DNA of 64,000 nt from Tubulanus polymorphus (lineage: Eukaryota; Nemertea; Palaeonemertea; Tubulaniformes; Tubulanidae): positions 12,687,001 to 12,751,000 of the forward strand of contig NC_134028.1 in NCBI RefSeq assembly GCF_964204645.1, read 5' to 3'. The notes beneath the pieces were generated by a model that saw nothing but the letters and a program-made list of their open reading frames with translations, made no database searches and was not told where the DNA came from. Shown here one piece after another: positions 1 to 9,424 of the stretch. The translations under genes and the position numbers were made by a program. Position 1 is the stretch's first letter, and each line of letters opens with the position of its first letter.

Positions 1-1115
1 TCGATTAACACAAAATACTTTTTATGTTCCAAATAGTATTTATTTATCAGCCGATATAAAAGTAACCGGTAATAATAATAATTATGTTGTTGATAATGTT
101 GGAAGATATTTGATTAAAAAAATTAACAATAAAGATTGGTCCGGAAACTGTTTTCTCATTAGATGATTATAATTTATTTATGCATTATAAAGATTTATGG
201 TTAACTAAAGAAAATAGAAATAATATGATATTTCAAGGAATCCAATCAGAAAACCAAAATAAATTAAGATCAGAAGCACATAATGCAATATTAACTAATG
301 CTGTAGATAAATTGATAAAAAGTATATATGGAAGCAAATATAAAATTCCATTAGACTTTGAATTGATAAATAACAATGCGCCTTTATATAAATACGCAAT
401 TCAAGAAGACGTTATATTCGAAATAACATTTGCTCCTGTAAATGAAATTGTTATATCTAGCGTTAATAAAGATATGAGTTATAAATTATCGAATATATGT
501 TTAGAATATGATACAGTAACTGATGAAAATATTGCTAACACAATTCAAACTCAATACAATCAAGGATTTTCATTATTATATGATTATATTGATAAATTTA
601 AAACTGTAACTATTAATGCAAATGATGAAATTATTAATGAGAATATTAACTTCCCAAGAAGATCTATTAAAGGTATATTAATATTTTTTACCATTGCAAC
701 ATATACTAATGGCGCAATAAATGTTGATAATTATTATAATCCTGAAATAACAAAAGTAGAAATAACTATCGAAGGAATAGCAAATAAAATATTTTGTCAA
801 GGAATGAGAATGATTGATCAGTGGCCAGAAATTAGAAAACATTTTATGAATGAAAAAGTGAAATCATCTGAAAATTGTAATATTAATCAAATTGATTATT
901 ATACCGGTAATAAATATGCATTATGGTTAGATTTTAGAACAACAGAAGATAATTCATTACATGGTTCTGGAAAAAAACTCCAGAACACTAAAGATGGAAT
1001 ACAATTATTCATGACAAAGAATAAAGGAATCAAAAATTTTAAAATGCACATTTATATTATATCTGACGCGCAATTAAATATTGTAAATTCTCAATTAAAT
1101 AGTGTTATGTATTAA
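1..1115 (+). pseudogene. Polinton major capsid protein (double jelly-roll), 5' cut by window, one frameshift
   Basis: Likely the hexon-like major capsid protein of the element. The part from 180 is open for 311 residues and contains the segment LYKDLWLTKENRN-like (here HYKDLWLTKENRNNMIFQGI), which recurs in the second copy at 50020-50300, and it ends in VMY. Bases 2-116 read a matching upstream piece (FYVPNSIYLSADIKVTG) in another frame. Compared with the copy at 49706-51191, a run of seven A at about 116-122 holds one extra base, which explains the frameshift. The start codon, about 40 codons further up in the second copy, lies left of the window. The neighbour 33 bases downstream is the zinc-finger gene, in the same order as in element 2. 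The capsid call rests on gene context and resemblance to Polinton capsid proteins; a fold prediction was not possible. Confidence 0.7.
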
Positions 1116-1147
1116 AATTTTAACTTTAATAAAAATATATATAATAA

Positions 1148-2002
1148 ATGGAAGGAGGTAAAGTATATAAACATATTCCATACATTGATACACATGAAAA
1201 TAATGATGGTTTATATTATGTAATACCTTGTAATATAGCTTTGATATTTGATCCTATTTTCAAAATTTATAAAACTAAACTAATAGAAATCGATAATAAT
1301 AAAAGTGGTGTTGTTGATAATTTAAGTAATGTAATTGATAATGATGTAATACCTTCTACATCTAATAATGTAATACCTACTACATCTAATAATGTAATAC
1401 CTACTACATCTAATAATGTAATACCTTCTTCGTCTAATAATGTAATACCTTCTACATCTAATAATGTAATACCTACTACATCTAATAATGAAATAATATT
1501 AAATGTTAGTGAAAATAGAAATTATTGTGGATATTGTAAAAGTGAATTTTCAAACGCTACATCAAATTGGAATAAACATATGAATACAAGGGTACATACA
1601 AATAATGTTATAGAACGTGTTGGTTTAAAAGAAATTATAGAACACCCATTTAGATATGTTACAAAGTTTGTTTCAAATCAAAAAGTAAATGGTGAAAAAA
1701 TATATGAAGATTTATTATTAGCAACACCTAATAAAGATGAATTAGATATAACCGATGCTAATGAAATATTAGGATCAAACACTGTAAATGAAATATTAGG
1801 AGCAAACACTAATAAAGATTCTATGAAACATAAAGTAGAAAATAATGATAAATTTGATTGGATGAATAAGCATAACAATGAAACAACTATTGATGATTCG
1901 GTAAAAAGGATGAAAAAGTATAAAAATAATAAAGAATTTGAAGAAGAAAATTCGGTAGAGAATTTGAATAAATTGTTAGGGTCTGATAGTGAAAGTGATT
2001 AA
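1148..2002 (+). CDS. Polinton-associated protein with 8-residue repeats and one C2H2 zinc finger
   Basis: A 284-residue open frame with no break, so one of the few intact genes here. Residues ~67-118 are six near-perfect copies of an 8-residue unit (NNVIPTTS and variants), encoded by a 24-bp DNA repeat. Residues ~125-150 hold a zinc finger (CGYCKSEF, then HMNTRVH). A second short duplication, NEILGSNT/NEILGANT, sits near residues 207-222. The C-terminal third is acidic and lysine-rich, with no membrane segment. It follows the capsid gene by 33 bases, and a truncated copy sits in the same place after the second capsid gene (51224). I do not recognise a family. The zinc finger suggests nucleic-acid or protein binding, which is inference only. 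Confidence 0.6.
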   Translation: MEGGKVYKHIPYIDTHENNDGLYYVIPCNIALIFDPIFKIYKTKLIEIDNNKSGVVDNLSNVIDNDVIPSTSNNVIPTTSNNVIPTTSNNVIPSSSNNVIPSTSNNVIPTTSNNEIILNVSENRNYCGYCKSEFSNATSNWNKHMNTRVHTNNVIERVGLKEIIEHPFRYVTKFVSNQKVNGEKIYEDLLLATPNKDELDITDANEILGSNTVNEILGANTNKDSMKHKVENNDKFDWMNKHNNETTIDDSVKRMKKYKNNKEFEEENSVENLNKLLGSDSESD

Positions 2003-2448
2003 GATATTAATTATATTTAACTCAAAAAGTAATAAAGGTTGAAAATTATATAAAATAATAGTAAATAAAAAAAGGGGGTTTTAAGTTTTTAAGGTATTTA
2101 AGGTATCTAATACATATCTAATACATATCTAATACAATCTAATACATAAAATATCTTATTTTATAATCTGATATTCATATGGAAATTGAAACCTCAGTAA
2201 TAATAAATAACCTTTATTATTTTCAAACTTATTCATATATAAGTTGAAAAAATAAAAATGAATTGGTTGAAAATTGTATTAATAATATTTATTTTAAAAA
2301 AGGGGGTTTTAAGTATTTAAGGTATCTAATAGGGTATCAGGTATTAGGGCATCTAATACATAGGTACACAAATAGTTATTTTATAAATTTATATTCATAG
2401 GGAAATTGTAATCTCAGTAATAATTTTGAACCTTTATTATTCTTTAAT
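2003..2448. repeat. Intergenic direct repeat between convergent Polinton gene blocks
   Basis: Two related copies, about 2066-2250 and 2294-2445, each starting with an A run followed by GGGGGTTTTAAG and continuing with GGTATCTAATAC-type short repeats. Both end just before sequence resembling CTCAGTAATAAT and CCTTTATTATT. It lies where the + strand genes (capsid, zinc finger) meet the minus-strand genes (ATPase onward), so it may carry the 3' ends or terminators of both blocks. No ORF. Confidence 0.6.
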
Positions 2449-2980
2449 TTATTCATCATGTAATTCAGTGGGTATAATTTGATTTTCTTTCAATGATTGT
2501 TGCATAGATTTTCTATCTTTGTTATAAAATAAAACTAGAAATCTTATATTCTCCCTAAAGTCTTTAACAATTGAATTATGTTTTTGATTTAAAACCCATG
2601 TTGTTATCCCAAAATGTCTCCCAGAGAAAGCTAGATAACATAACTCACTTTCTCTAACTTTACCTTTCATGTAAATTAGCGCAATCATCTATAATGAATA
2701 ATGTATTTGATCCGTTATAAGTATCAATTGCTATTTTTATACAATTATATAAATTTTCTTTTACTGTTTTAGGATTTAATATAATAAACTTTTTTATCTT
2801 AACTATATCTCTATTATATGTTTTATTCATTTCATAAGTAGGACAAAATAATATTATGTTATCAAAATGATTCTTATAAATAGTTTCTAACAAATCTAAT
2901 ATGAAATGTGCTTTACCACAATTGGTTACTCCAGTTATTAACATATTATGCGGTTCGAATATGAATAAATCTTTATTCAT
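2449..2980 (-). pseudogene. Polinton DNA-packaging ATPase (FtsK/HerA type), one frameshift
   Basis: This is the ATPase that would pump DNA into the capsid. The N-terminal piece (2660-2980, 106 residues) has a P-loop-like ITGVTNCGKAHF (the usual S/T after GK is A here) and a Walker B strand TLFIIDDCAN. The C-terminal piece (2449-2688) has LAFSGRHFGITTWVLNQ and FRENIRFLVLFYNKD, the sensor/arginine-finger region seen in Polinton ATPases. The two pieces overlap in different frames near 2660-2688, so one small indel splits the gene. Total length (~175 residues) is a little short for the family. The start codon overlaps the end of the integrase gene by eight bases, showing a tight minus-strand block. 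The Ala in the P-loop would be expected to weaken nucleotide binding. Confidence 0.8.
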
Positions 2981-4076
2981 TTATTCTTTTAATTTTACTA
3001 GATAAAATCCATTCATTAAATTTATCATCATATCCTTTATATTTCACCAAAGAATACTTTTTTCCTTTAAGAGTTTGTTTTCAATACTTTTTCTATTTTG
3101 TATTCTATTTAATCTAGATTTGGTACAAGTGATAATTCTTGTTCATAGAAATAACCTAATATTTCTTCATCTTTTAAATCTTCTAATGGTTTAGTTAATA
3201 TTATCTTTTTAATCTTGAATATTTCTTCTGTAAAATTAGGGGTATAACCTTTATAAAAGGTTTTTCTATATTTAGATATTATTACGTGTTGTCCAATTTT
3301 GAATTTAGGTTCACCGAAATCATGTGTAACAAACGCTCCATATAAATTATTCCAAACTATTTCTGAATTATCTTTTCTAGCTTGTATAGGTTTCATATTT
3401 ATAGAACTATGTTTAGAATTATTATAACCTTTCACTAAATCATCTAACACATCGATATATTTATATGTTTCATTAGCAGTAAAATATTTCCACATTCTAG
3501 TTTTCAATGTTTTATAAAATCTTTCTATAATAGATGCTTTTTTATCTGAATGTGTTGAAAAAAATATTCTACATCGCTATCAGATAATAGTTTTTTAAAA
3601 TGTTTGTTATAAAATTCCTTACCTTCATCAAATTGTATCTTATCTGGAATAGCTTCTTTAAATATTGATTTAAAAGCATTTGTAACTTCTATTCCAGTTT
3701 TATTTTTGATTGGAATTGACCATGCGTATCTACTGAATATGTCTATAACATTCAGTATCCAGAAATATCCTTTGTTGTATTCCTCTAAGTTCTTCATGTC
3801 AATTAAATCTGCTTGCCATTGTTGATCGATATATGAAACCATAACTTTTCTTGTTAAATAAGTTTTATCCATTTTCTTGTGGATTTGATATGTTGGTTGA
3901 TTTTGTAACCATGATTTCAATTCACTATATTTTATACCACCATGTGGGTGCCATACGGCACCATTACCATTTTCATTATCAGATTTAATTTTATCCCTTA
4001 ATTCTGAAACACTAGAATATGATACTTCACTCTCTGGGTTATAATATAAATCTCTTAAATATTGTTCTTTTTTCAT
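2973..4076 (-). pseudogene. Polinton retroviral-type integrase with C-terminal chromodomain, broken
   Basis: Would insert the element into host DNA. The first ORF (3525-4076, 183 residues) holds an N-terminal region and the rve core with the first two acidic residues in QWQADLIDM and FDEGKEFY. A one-base deficit in a T run near 3557 shifts the frame; the next piece holds the third acidic residue (SIIERF) and runs to 3109, where an in-frame TAA lies. A further shift leads to a chromodomain-like end, KYSLVKYKGYDDKFNEWI, at about 2985-3050, ending at 2973. Core plus chromodomain is the typical Polinton integrase layout. Three breaks make it non-functional unless they are sequencing errors. It lies between the ATPase and the membrane-protein gene. 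Confidence 0.85.
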
Positions 4077-4082
4077 CTTATT

Positions 4083-4442
4083 TTAATCCATTAATAATAA
4101 TCTTGGTTTATTTTCAATGACTTTATCATTTGACTTATTTTCTGGTATGATAGGTTTATTGTCATTGGAATCATATTTATCATCAGATTTGAATTTTGAT
4201 TTATATATTACACTGGATAATATAATAACTGTTACTAATCCAATTGTAATATATAATGTATAATTACTTCCAGCATTAGAAGAATTAGATGGATTATTAT
4301 TTGAATCAATACCAGGTGATTCATTTATATCAGTTAATTTCTTTTTCTTAGCTTTTTTTAATTCTGAAGATCTTTTACCTAATTCTCTTGCCCATTTAAT
4401 TTGTTTTTCAGATCTAACCATTTTCTTTACGCTATCACTCAT
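4083..4442 (-). CDS. Polinton small protein, basic N-terminus and one membrane segment
   Basis: 119 residues, unbroken. The N-terminal third is basic and helical (SEKQIKWARELGKRSSELKK), residues ~20-50 run into a lysine-rich stretch and an Asn/Ser linker, then a single hydrophobic segment (YTLYITIGLVTVIILSSVIY, about residues 61-80), then a charged tail. Short proteins with this layout are common in Polinton minus-strand blocks, but I cannot name the family with certainty. Its start overlaps the end of the next gene upstream by eight bases and its end lies seven bases from the integrase start, so all are probably transcribed together. Confidence 0.6.
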   Translation of the reverse strand: MSDSVKKMVRSEKQIKWARELGKRSSELKKAKKKKLTDINESPGIDSNNNPSNSSNAGSNYTLYITIGLVTVIILSSVIYKSKFKSDDKYDSNDNKPIIPENKSNDKVIENKPRLLLMD

Positions 4443-5037
4443 TTATTTTAGTTAATTTTTGTTCTGATTCATTTTCCGTTTCGACGTTTGGTTGTAGTAC
4501 ATCTGTTTCGTTCTTACCTGATTTATATTCCATAGGCTTGATATTCGAAAATGTAATGACGCCAGTAGAAATTAATGTCATAACCGATCCTAATTGAAAT
4601 GAAGCATAACCAACCCATTTTTGTAATTCAGTCATAACTAAATAGTCATTTTTCAAATCACTATATAATTTATTTTCATCATCAATTGGTATTAACTGGT
4701 TACGTAACTTAGAATAACATTTGACAATACCATCTGAAATAGAATCATTTATTCTAGCTTATCTAGCTTCTTCATAAATCTTAAAATATTTTATTACTTT
4801 ATCGGGTTTCATAGTATCTAGTTCTTGATAAGTTAAAATTTTTCCTAAGAAATCCTTAGATTTCCCGCCAGCAATTAATAATTGAAGATGATGCTTACAA
4901 TATAAATAGTATTCATAATCAATATTGTTATTAACTTTAATAGAATTAGAAACAACTGTATCTTTATTATCGCTTATACCCAAATCATCTAATGTTTTTT
5001 CAATATCAATACTATTCTTATTAGATTTCTTTGACAT
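4435..5037 (-). pseudogene. Polinton hypothetical protein with one in-frame stop
   Basis: One reading frame from 5037 down to 4435, interrupted only by a TAA at 4759-4761. The N-terminal part (4759-5037, 92 residues) has a distinctive CKHHLQLLIAGGKSKDFLG and LTYQELDTMKPDKV. The part beyond the stop continues in the same frame (ARINDSISDGIVKCYSKL) and includes ELQKWVGYASFQLGSVMTL, a hydrophobic or amphipathic stretch. Read through, it would be about 200 residues. The frame match on both sides shows that the stop arose by a point change and does not separate two genes. Function unknown; by position it may be a minor virion or membrane component. Confidence 0.6.
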
Positions 5038-5135
5038 TTATATTAGAGAAAAAAGCGAAAAAAAATATAAGTATTATAAAATGATACCAGTATCTCTTTA
5101 GATTAATACTGGCTTAGTTAAAGGTAAAGAATTTT

Positions 5136-5227
5136 AGTATTAGTTATTGTTTTTTTAGTATTTTTTATTTGTGATATAAAGTATTCTCTTTTGAAAAGAA
5201 AGTATTAAAAAAACAATAACTAATACT
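5136..5227. repeat. Short inverted repeat (hairpin) between Polinton genes
   Basis: AGTATTAGTTATTGTTTTTT at 5136 pairs with its reverse complement ending at 5227, giving arms of about 22 bp around a ~48-base loop. It sits in the 240-base gap between two minus-strand genes. It may be a terminator-like structure or a tiny inverted-repeat element. Confidence 0.6.
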
Positions 5228-5281
5228 AGCTAGTTGAAGATATGTAATTTTTAATATATTTTATTTGAGATATATTAATCT

Positions 5282-5959
5282 TTAACCACTCAATAAAGAT
5301 TCAACATATTGTTCATTATTTGGATTATTGTTCCATAATTCAATGAATTTCTTTACTTTCGTTAACTGTTCTAAATATAACTGTAAATCTAGTTTGTCAT
5401 GTTTAATCATATTTTCCTTCTTTTCAAGAGGTCTCAGGTTTTTCCAATTCCAAATTAACTTTTTATCATATTCATCATTCATGTCAAATTTAGATATTGG
5501 TAACACATGATCAATATGAAAATAATTGCCATAATTATTTATATTCATTTTATCATCGAATTGATATATTATCCATGATTTAAAAAATTTATCTGAACAA
5601 TCCAATAAATGTGCTAGTGTAACTGAGTGGTTTTCTTTACTGAATAATTTTGATACTTTAGATCTCAAACATTGTTTCAATTTAAAATTAAAATCTGTAT
5701 GATATTTTTCATTATGATAATTTCTATTATACACTTTAATATGTTCTAAATGATTTTCTTTCCATTTCTTATTTTTATCATTGCGCGATTCAGTATTATT
5801 TCTATAATTTTGTTTGTCACTTAGTTTACTACAAGTTTTACAATAACTTTGCTTACCATCTTTCTGAGTTTTATAATTATAATATTCCGAGAGTTGTTTA
5901 TTTATTTTACATTTAGAACATTTCTTATTGTTTATATTTATAGTTTGTGTACTTTCCAT
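5282..5959 (-). CDS. HNH endonuclease with N-terminal zinc-ribbon cysteines
   Basis: Intact 225-residue ORF. Residues ~13-45 carry two Cys pairs (CSKCKINK and YCKTCSK), likely binding a zinc ion. A basic helical middle follows. The C-terminal half has the HNH signature: FHIDHVLPISKF (the catalytic His pair region), then WKNLRPLEKKENMIKHDKL, where the conserved N and the final metal-binding region lie. The domain belongs to the HNH nucleases common in large DNA viruses, phages and homing elements. It probably makes a nick or double-strand break in DNA. Placed 360 bases from the subterminal repeats, it is not a standard Polinton core gene and may be a homing or self-mobilising addition. That it is unbroken while its neighbours are decayed could mean late arrival. 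Confidence 0.8.
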   Translation of the reverse strand: MESTQTININNKKCSKCKINKQLSEYYNYKTQKDGKQSYCKTCSKLSDKQNYRNNTESRNDKNKKWKENHLEHIKVYNRNYHNEKYHTDFNFKLKQCLRSKVSKLFSKENHSVTLAHLLDCSDKFFKSWIIYQFDDKMNINNYGNYFHIDHVLPISKFDMNDEYDKKLIWNWKNLRPLEKKENMIKHDKLDLQLYLEQLTKVKKFIELWNNNPNNEQYVESLLSG

Positions 5960-5988
5960 TTATAATATATATTTTTATTAAAAATTGA

Positions 5989-6271
5989 TTAACATTTTAA
6001 AATCCTGTTCATTATTTCCTTTTCTTTCTCTTCTTCTCTTTTAAGTTTTAAGTATTCATCTAAATTGGTTACTGAATGATTGATTACATGTATCACATTT
6101 GTATATTTCTTTTTCATTCTTTAATTCATCTAATTTAGTTTCTAATATATCATCTTTATATTCTAGTTTCAATTTATTCTCTAAATGTGTTTTAGTTTTA
6201 TTGTGTCTTGCTTTTTGGGATTTATCTATATTGATATTACATGTTGGACAGTAGTACTTATTTGCTTCCAT
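5989..6271 (-). pseudogene. Zinc-finger N-terminal piece like the start of Polinton PolB, truncated
   Basis: The first 60 residues (MEANKYYCPTCNIN, HNKTKTHLENKL, YKCDTCNQSFS) match the N-termini of the polymerase B genes at 43562 and 61727: one C2H2-like finger, a charged helix and the start of a second finger. After the second CxxC the frame stops (6056). Another frame continues as EYLKLKREEEKEKE to 5989. So it is either a short zinc-finger gene with a frameshift or a copy of the polymerase leader placed at the opposite end of the element. Confidence 0.6.
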
Positions 6272-6319
6272 TTTAATATCAAATTTTTTTTTTAAATTGA
6301 TTTTAGAAGTTCAATGATT

Positions 6320-6400
6320 TATATCATGTAGTATTTCAATCACACTTTACTAACACTTTTAATGTTTAAAAATCTAACTCATACAAATATGAGTATTGAA
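6320..6400. promoter_or_regulatory. Polinton subterminal repeat (one copy)
   Basis: Contains TCACACTTTACTAACACTTT followed by AATGTTTAAAAATCTAACTC. The same block occurs two to three times at 53920-54125, also just inside a Polinton end. Conserved position in two elements suggests a replication or promoter role, which is inference. Confidence 0.5.
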
Positions 6401-6501
6401 ATAATGTTGTAAATATATCTATATATCTATTCTATAAGAGCTTACACTTTTATATTGAATAATCTGTCAATTTAAATGTTATTCATGTATATGAATATTT
6501 T

Positions 6502-6692
6502 AAGAGTAATAGGGATAATAGGCTTTCATATCAAAGGTTGAAGGGGCGAGTGAGTAAAAAATGAAAATAATAATAATTTACAGTTGAATTAAGAGTGTGC
6601 GCGACTAATTCAACTGTAAATTATTATTATTTTCATTTTTTACTCACTCGACCTTTCGACCTTTGGTATGAAAGCCTATTATCCCTATTACT
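6502..6692. repeat. Palindromic terminal repeat of Polinton element 1
   Basis: Two arms, about 6502-6588 and 6605-6692, are nearly perfect reverse complements. Outer parts read GAGTAATAGGGATAATAGG and CCTATTATCCCTATTACTC; inner parts read ACAGTTGAATTA and TAATTCAACTGT. The loop is about 15 bases (AGAGTGTGCGCGACT region). Differences are small (for example around 6537-6545). The end at 6692 matches the 54290 terminus. Confidence 0.8.
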
Positions 6693-9424
6693 CTCGGCTC
6701 GCGGTCGGTGGTTTAATGGGAACACATCTGGTTGTTACTAGTTTAACAGTTGACGAATTCAGAAAACTTTTTTCAAATGTCTTTGATAACTTTTTAAACA
6801 TAGTATTCTTCTTAATTACATTTCGCTGATTCCATAGATATTTTTTCATGAAAATTGCTCCAGTTATAACGGATTTAAACACATGTAAAATGATTATTTT
6901 CAAAATATTCAATTTTATCCGATTTTGAAGAAATTCTGAAACAATATCATCTCCACTCGACACATGATTTTACTTCGGCGCCTTTGAAGGGAGTGTCACT
7001 TGTTGTTGGTTCATATTTAGTCAAACAAGAAGATATGCCTGATTCCTTTTTAGAATTTAGATTTCGACGGATATCATCAAATTACTAGAAAGGGACAGCA
7101 GCTTTCGGTCATCCGCAAAAAAAATACCTAAAATGCTTTCCTAGGGTTACGGAAAAACATGTCACGAAACATACGGAAAATCCTTTGTTTGGTAGACTGA
7201 AATTATTGAACTCTTAAATAGCAACATTCAGCGAAACAAAAACATAAGAATATATTCTCGCCCACCCTTTAAAAAAACAACGTGATTTCAATTGAAGATG
7301 ACACGTAGCCTCATATCAAATGATATGAACGCAACAGAGCCTATTCATTCTCTTTACGAGGATGGGTCTCCACATTCATAGGATACGATACGAGATTCGT
7401 GGGTACGAATGATGAATACAACTGATAAAGCGCCAATTTCACTGATTCTTGCACATAAAGGTGTTTTAGAGTAATCTAGTTAACAGGTGTGTTTTAGGAG
7501 TATTTTGAATTTAAATTGAAATCGGGGTTCATGACGAATATTGAGCATTCTAGGGCTGGAGCAAGAAACGTGTGGGATCGTCCGCCCAAGAAATAATAAG
7601 GAGCCAGTCCGTGGTGGCTATTGAAAGCGACGACCGCATGTGAATGCATTGATTGAATGACATCTCAAAAGTCAGATTATATAAAATTGAACATGATATA
7701 TGGATAGGTTATTCCATACGTCTGGTAAAAACGATGCCCAATATGTGATATGAATGTTCAATTAAAAAGTAGAAACCGAATCCATGATTCAGTCTGGTAT
7801 TGTTATAACATCAACCACTCAAATTTAATCCTTTGTTAGATTGGTAGCCAGTGTAGATTAGCAAGAATAGTGGTCCCTAATTTTAATGTGGACTGTTCAA
7901 CAAGTTGGAGTTTGTGTAGAGATGAATGAGTTTAAAATGGAGTGGACTTTAGATAATACTGTTTGAATGTCTATTACTCAATCTTTTTATTGATCATAAA
8001 AAATTGTGGTAAAATATTTGACTCTACGGTTGGTTTTAGATTGTATCTCTCCACGCCAGAGGTAATCACGGATATTGGACTACACAAAATTCCTTGTGTA
8101 CAGCTCAACTTATTAAATCCCTGGAAAAGCTCGCCACGGATATATCTCAGTAATGATTAATTTTCCCACAAATTCTCCCCTTCGAAAAACCTAAACAACC
8201 AATGTACGCTTGCTCTAAGTTTGCCAATGCACTATTGTTACCTTTTCTAGCTATTTGCACTAGCTGTTTGCCGCAAATAGATTGCTTCCTCTATTACAGG
8301 AGTAAAGGATGATACAGCTCTGTGACCCGTTTCTCAAAAGATAGTTTAAATTAGACTTACAGCTTTCTCTATTGGTTAGCGTTGTGATCACTCAAAATTA
8401 ACCATAAGTTTGAATTCTCACTGATCTACTACATCTCTATAACAAAAATATATTTCATATCAGGCAATTAGCTTTGATCTGTGGACAGCAGCTACGAAAC
8501 ATTTAAAACTACTACATTATCATTCCATCTATTCATGTATATATAATATGATATGATATCTTCTTTGTTCAGTTTAAAAGTCTTGATCGTAAAAGTTTGA
8601 CAAGTCTCGCATGTTGGTACCGATACGCACGTTCACGCGAGTGAAATGTGCACGTTACAGGCTCAAATGCGCACGTTACAATTACAAATGGAAACGTTGT
8701 TCGTTCAAAACCCTACGTAAAAATCTTATGCATTTTAGCGGAATTTCAAAGTTAGCTCGCTACCTACAACAAAAATCGGACAAGACTTTTTCAAGCGACA
8801 CATTTAAATGTAAGAGCTAGTAGTACCAACGAAGGATTCACTAAACATATAAATTACTTATGGGGGTTCTGGTTAGCACTGGTAACTGGTCTGTAATGGT
8901 CAAGCATTGGTCAGTTAAACAATTTTTAGATTAATTCCCACATCCTATCTAGTTATTTGACACCAAACAACTTAATTGTTTGCAAACAAATAATTTACTA
9001 TATGGTCAGTACTGGTCATGCATTGGTCAGTTAAAAGACCATGGTCCACGCCACATTCGATACCAAACATGATTGGATTGTGTCGTTTCGAAAATGTATC
9101 TGTTGGGCAATTAGTGGTCAGCCCTGGTTCGTTAGGTTCTTATTTTGCGGGCATTTTATCTCGAACCACCGAAAGACCGAATCACTAATTAATTCACCAG
9201 ATCGTTAATTGCTGAAAATGAAGATTAGTGTTTAACTAATAGTCCTTGTCTGAACAAAATGTCTCTGGTATGGGTCCTATGGAATCATGTCCTTAACTGT
9301 ACACCGTACTGTATCTTTGTACTGTATCTTTTTATGTTCACTACTACCGTAATTGACTATGATGTTTTCAAGTGGTCTTAAGTACCGCTAATAGCCGAAA
9401 GTCGTTGATTTATGTTTTACGATT
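6693..9424. other. No recognisable gene
   Basis: Mixed-composition sequence with only short random ORFs. I see no coding signature, RNA gene or clear repeat. A loose pair of related stretches with TGGTCAGT...CATTGGTCAGTTAAA lies at about 8880-8925 and 9005-9040. Confidence 0.5.

Larger units (their letters stand above)
1..6692. mobile_element. Polinton/Maverick-like element 1, right-hand part
   Basis: The segment is AT-rich and holds a coherent virus-like gene set: capsid and zinc-finger genes on the + strand, then ATPase, integrase, membrane proteins, HNH nuclease and a small zinc-finger ORF on the minus strand, ending in a palindromic terminal repeat. Integrase plus packaging ATPase plus jelly-roll capsid is the hallmark of Polintons/adintoviruses. 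The left part, where the DNA polymerase should lie, is outside the window. The right end is placed at 6692 because the terminal sequence (AGTAATAGGG read inward) recurs at the end of the other Polinton region at 54290. No target-site duplication can be checked without the left end. Confidence 0.85.

Noticed and set aside
6503-6520. TAGGGATAA resembles half of the I-SceI homing site
   Set aside because: Only nine bases agree and the rest of the 18-bp site does not; it occurs in both palindrome arms as part of the Polinton terminus.
6688-6963. 91-residue minus-strand ORF
   Set aside because: It crosses the element end and has no recognisable motif; most likely chance.
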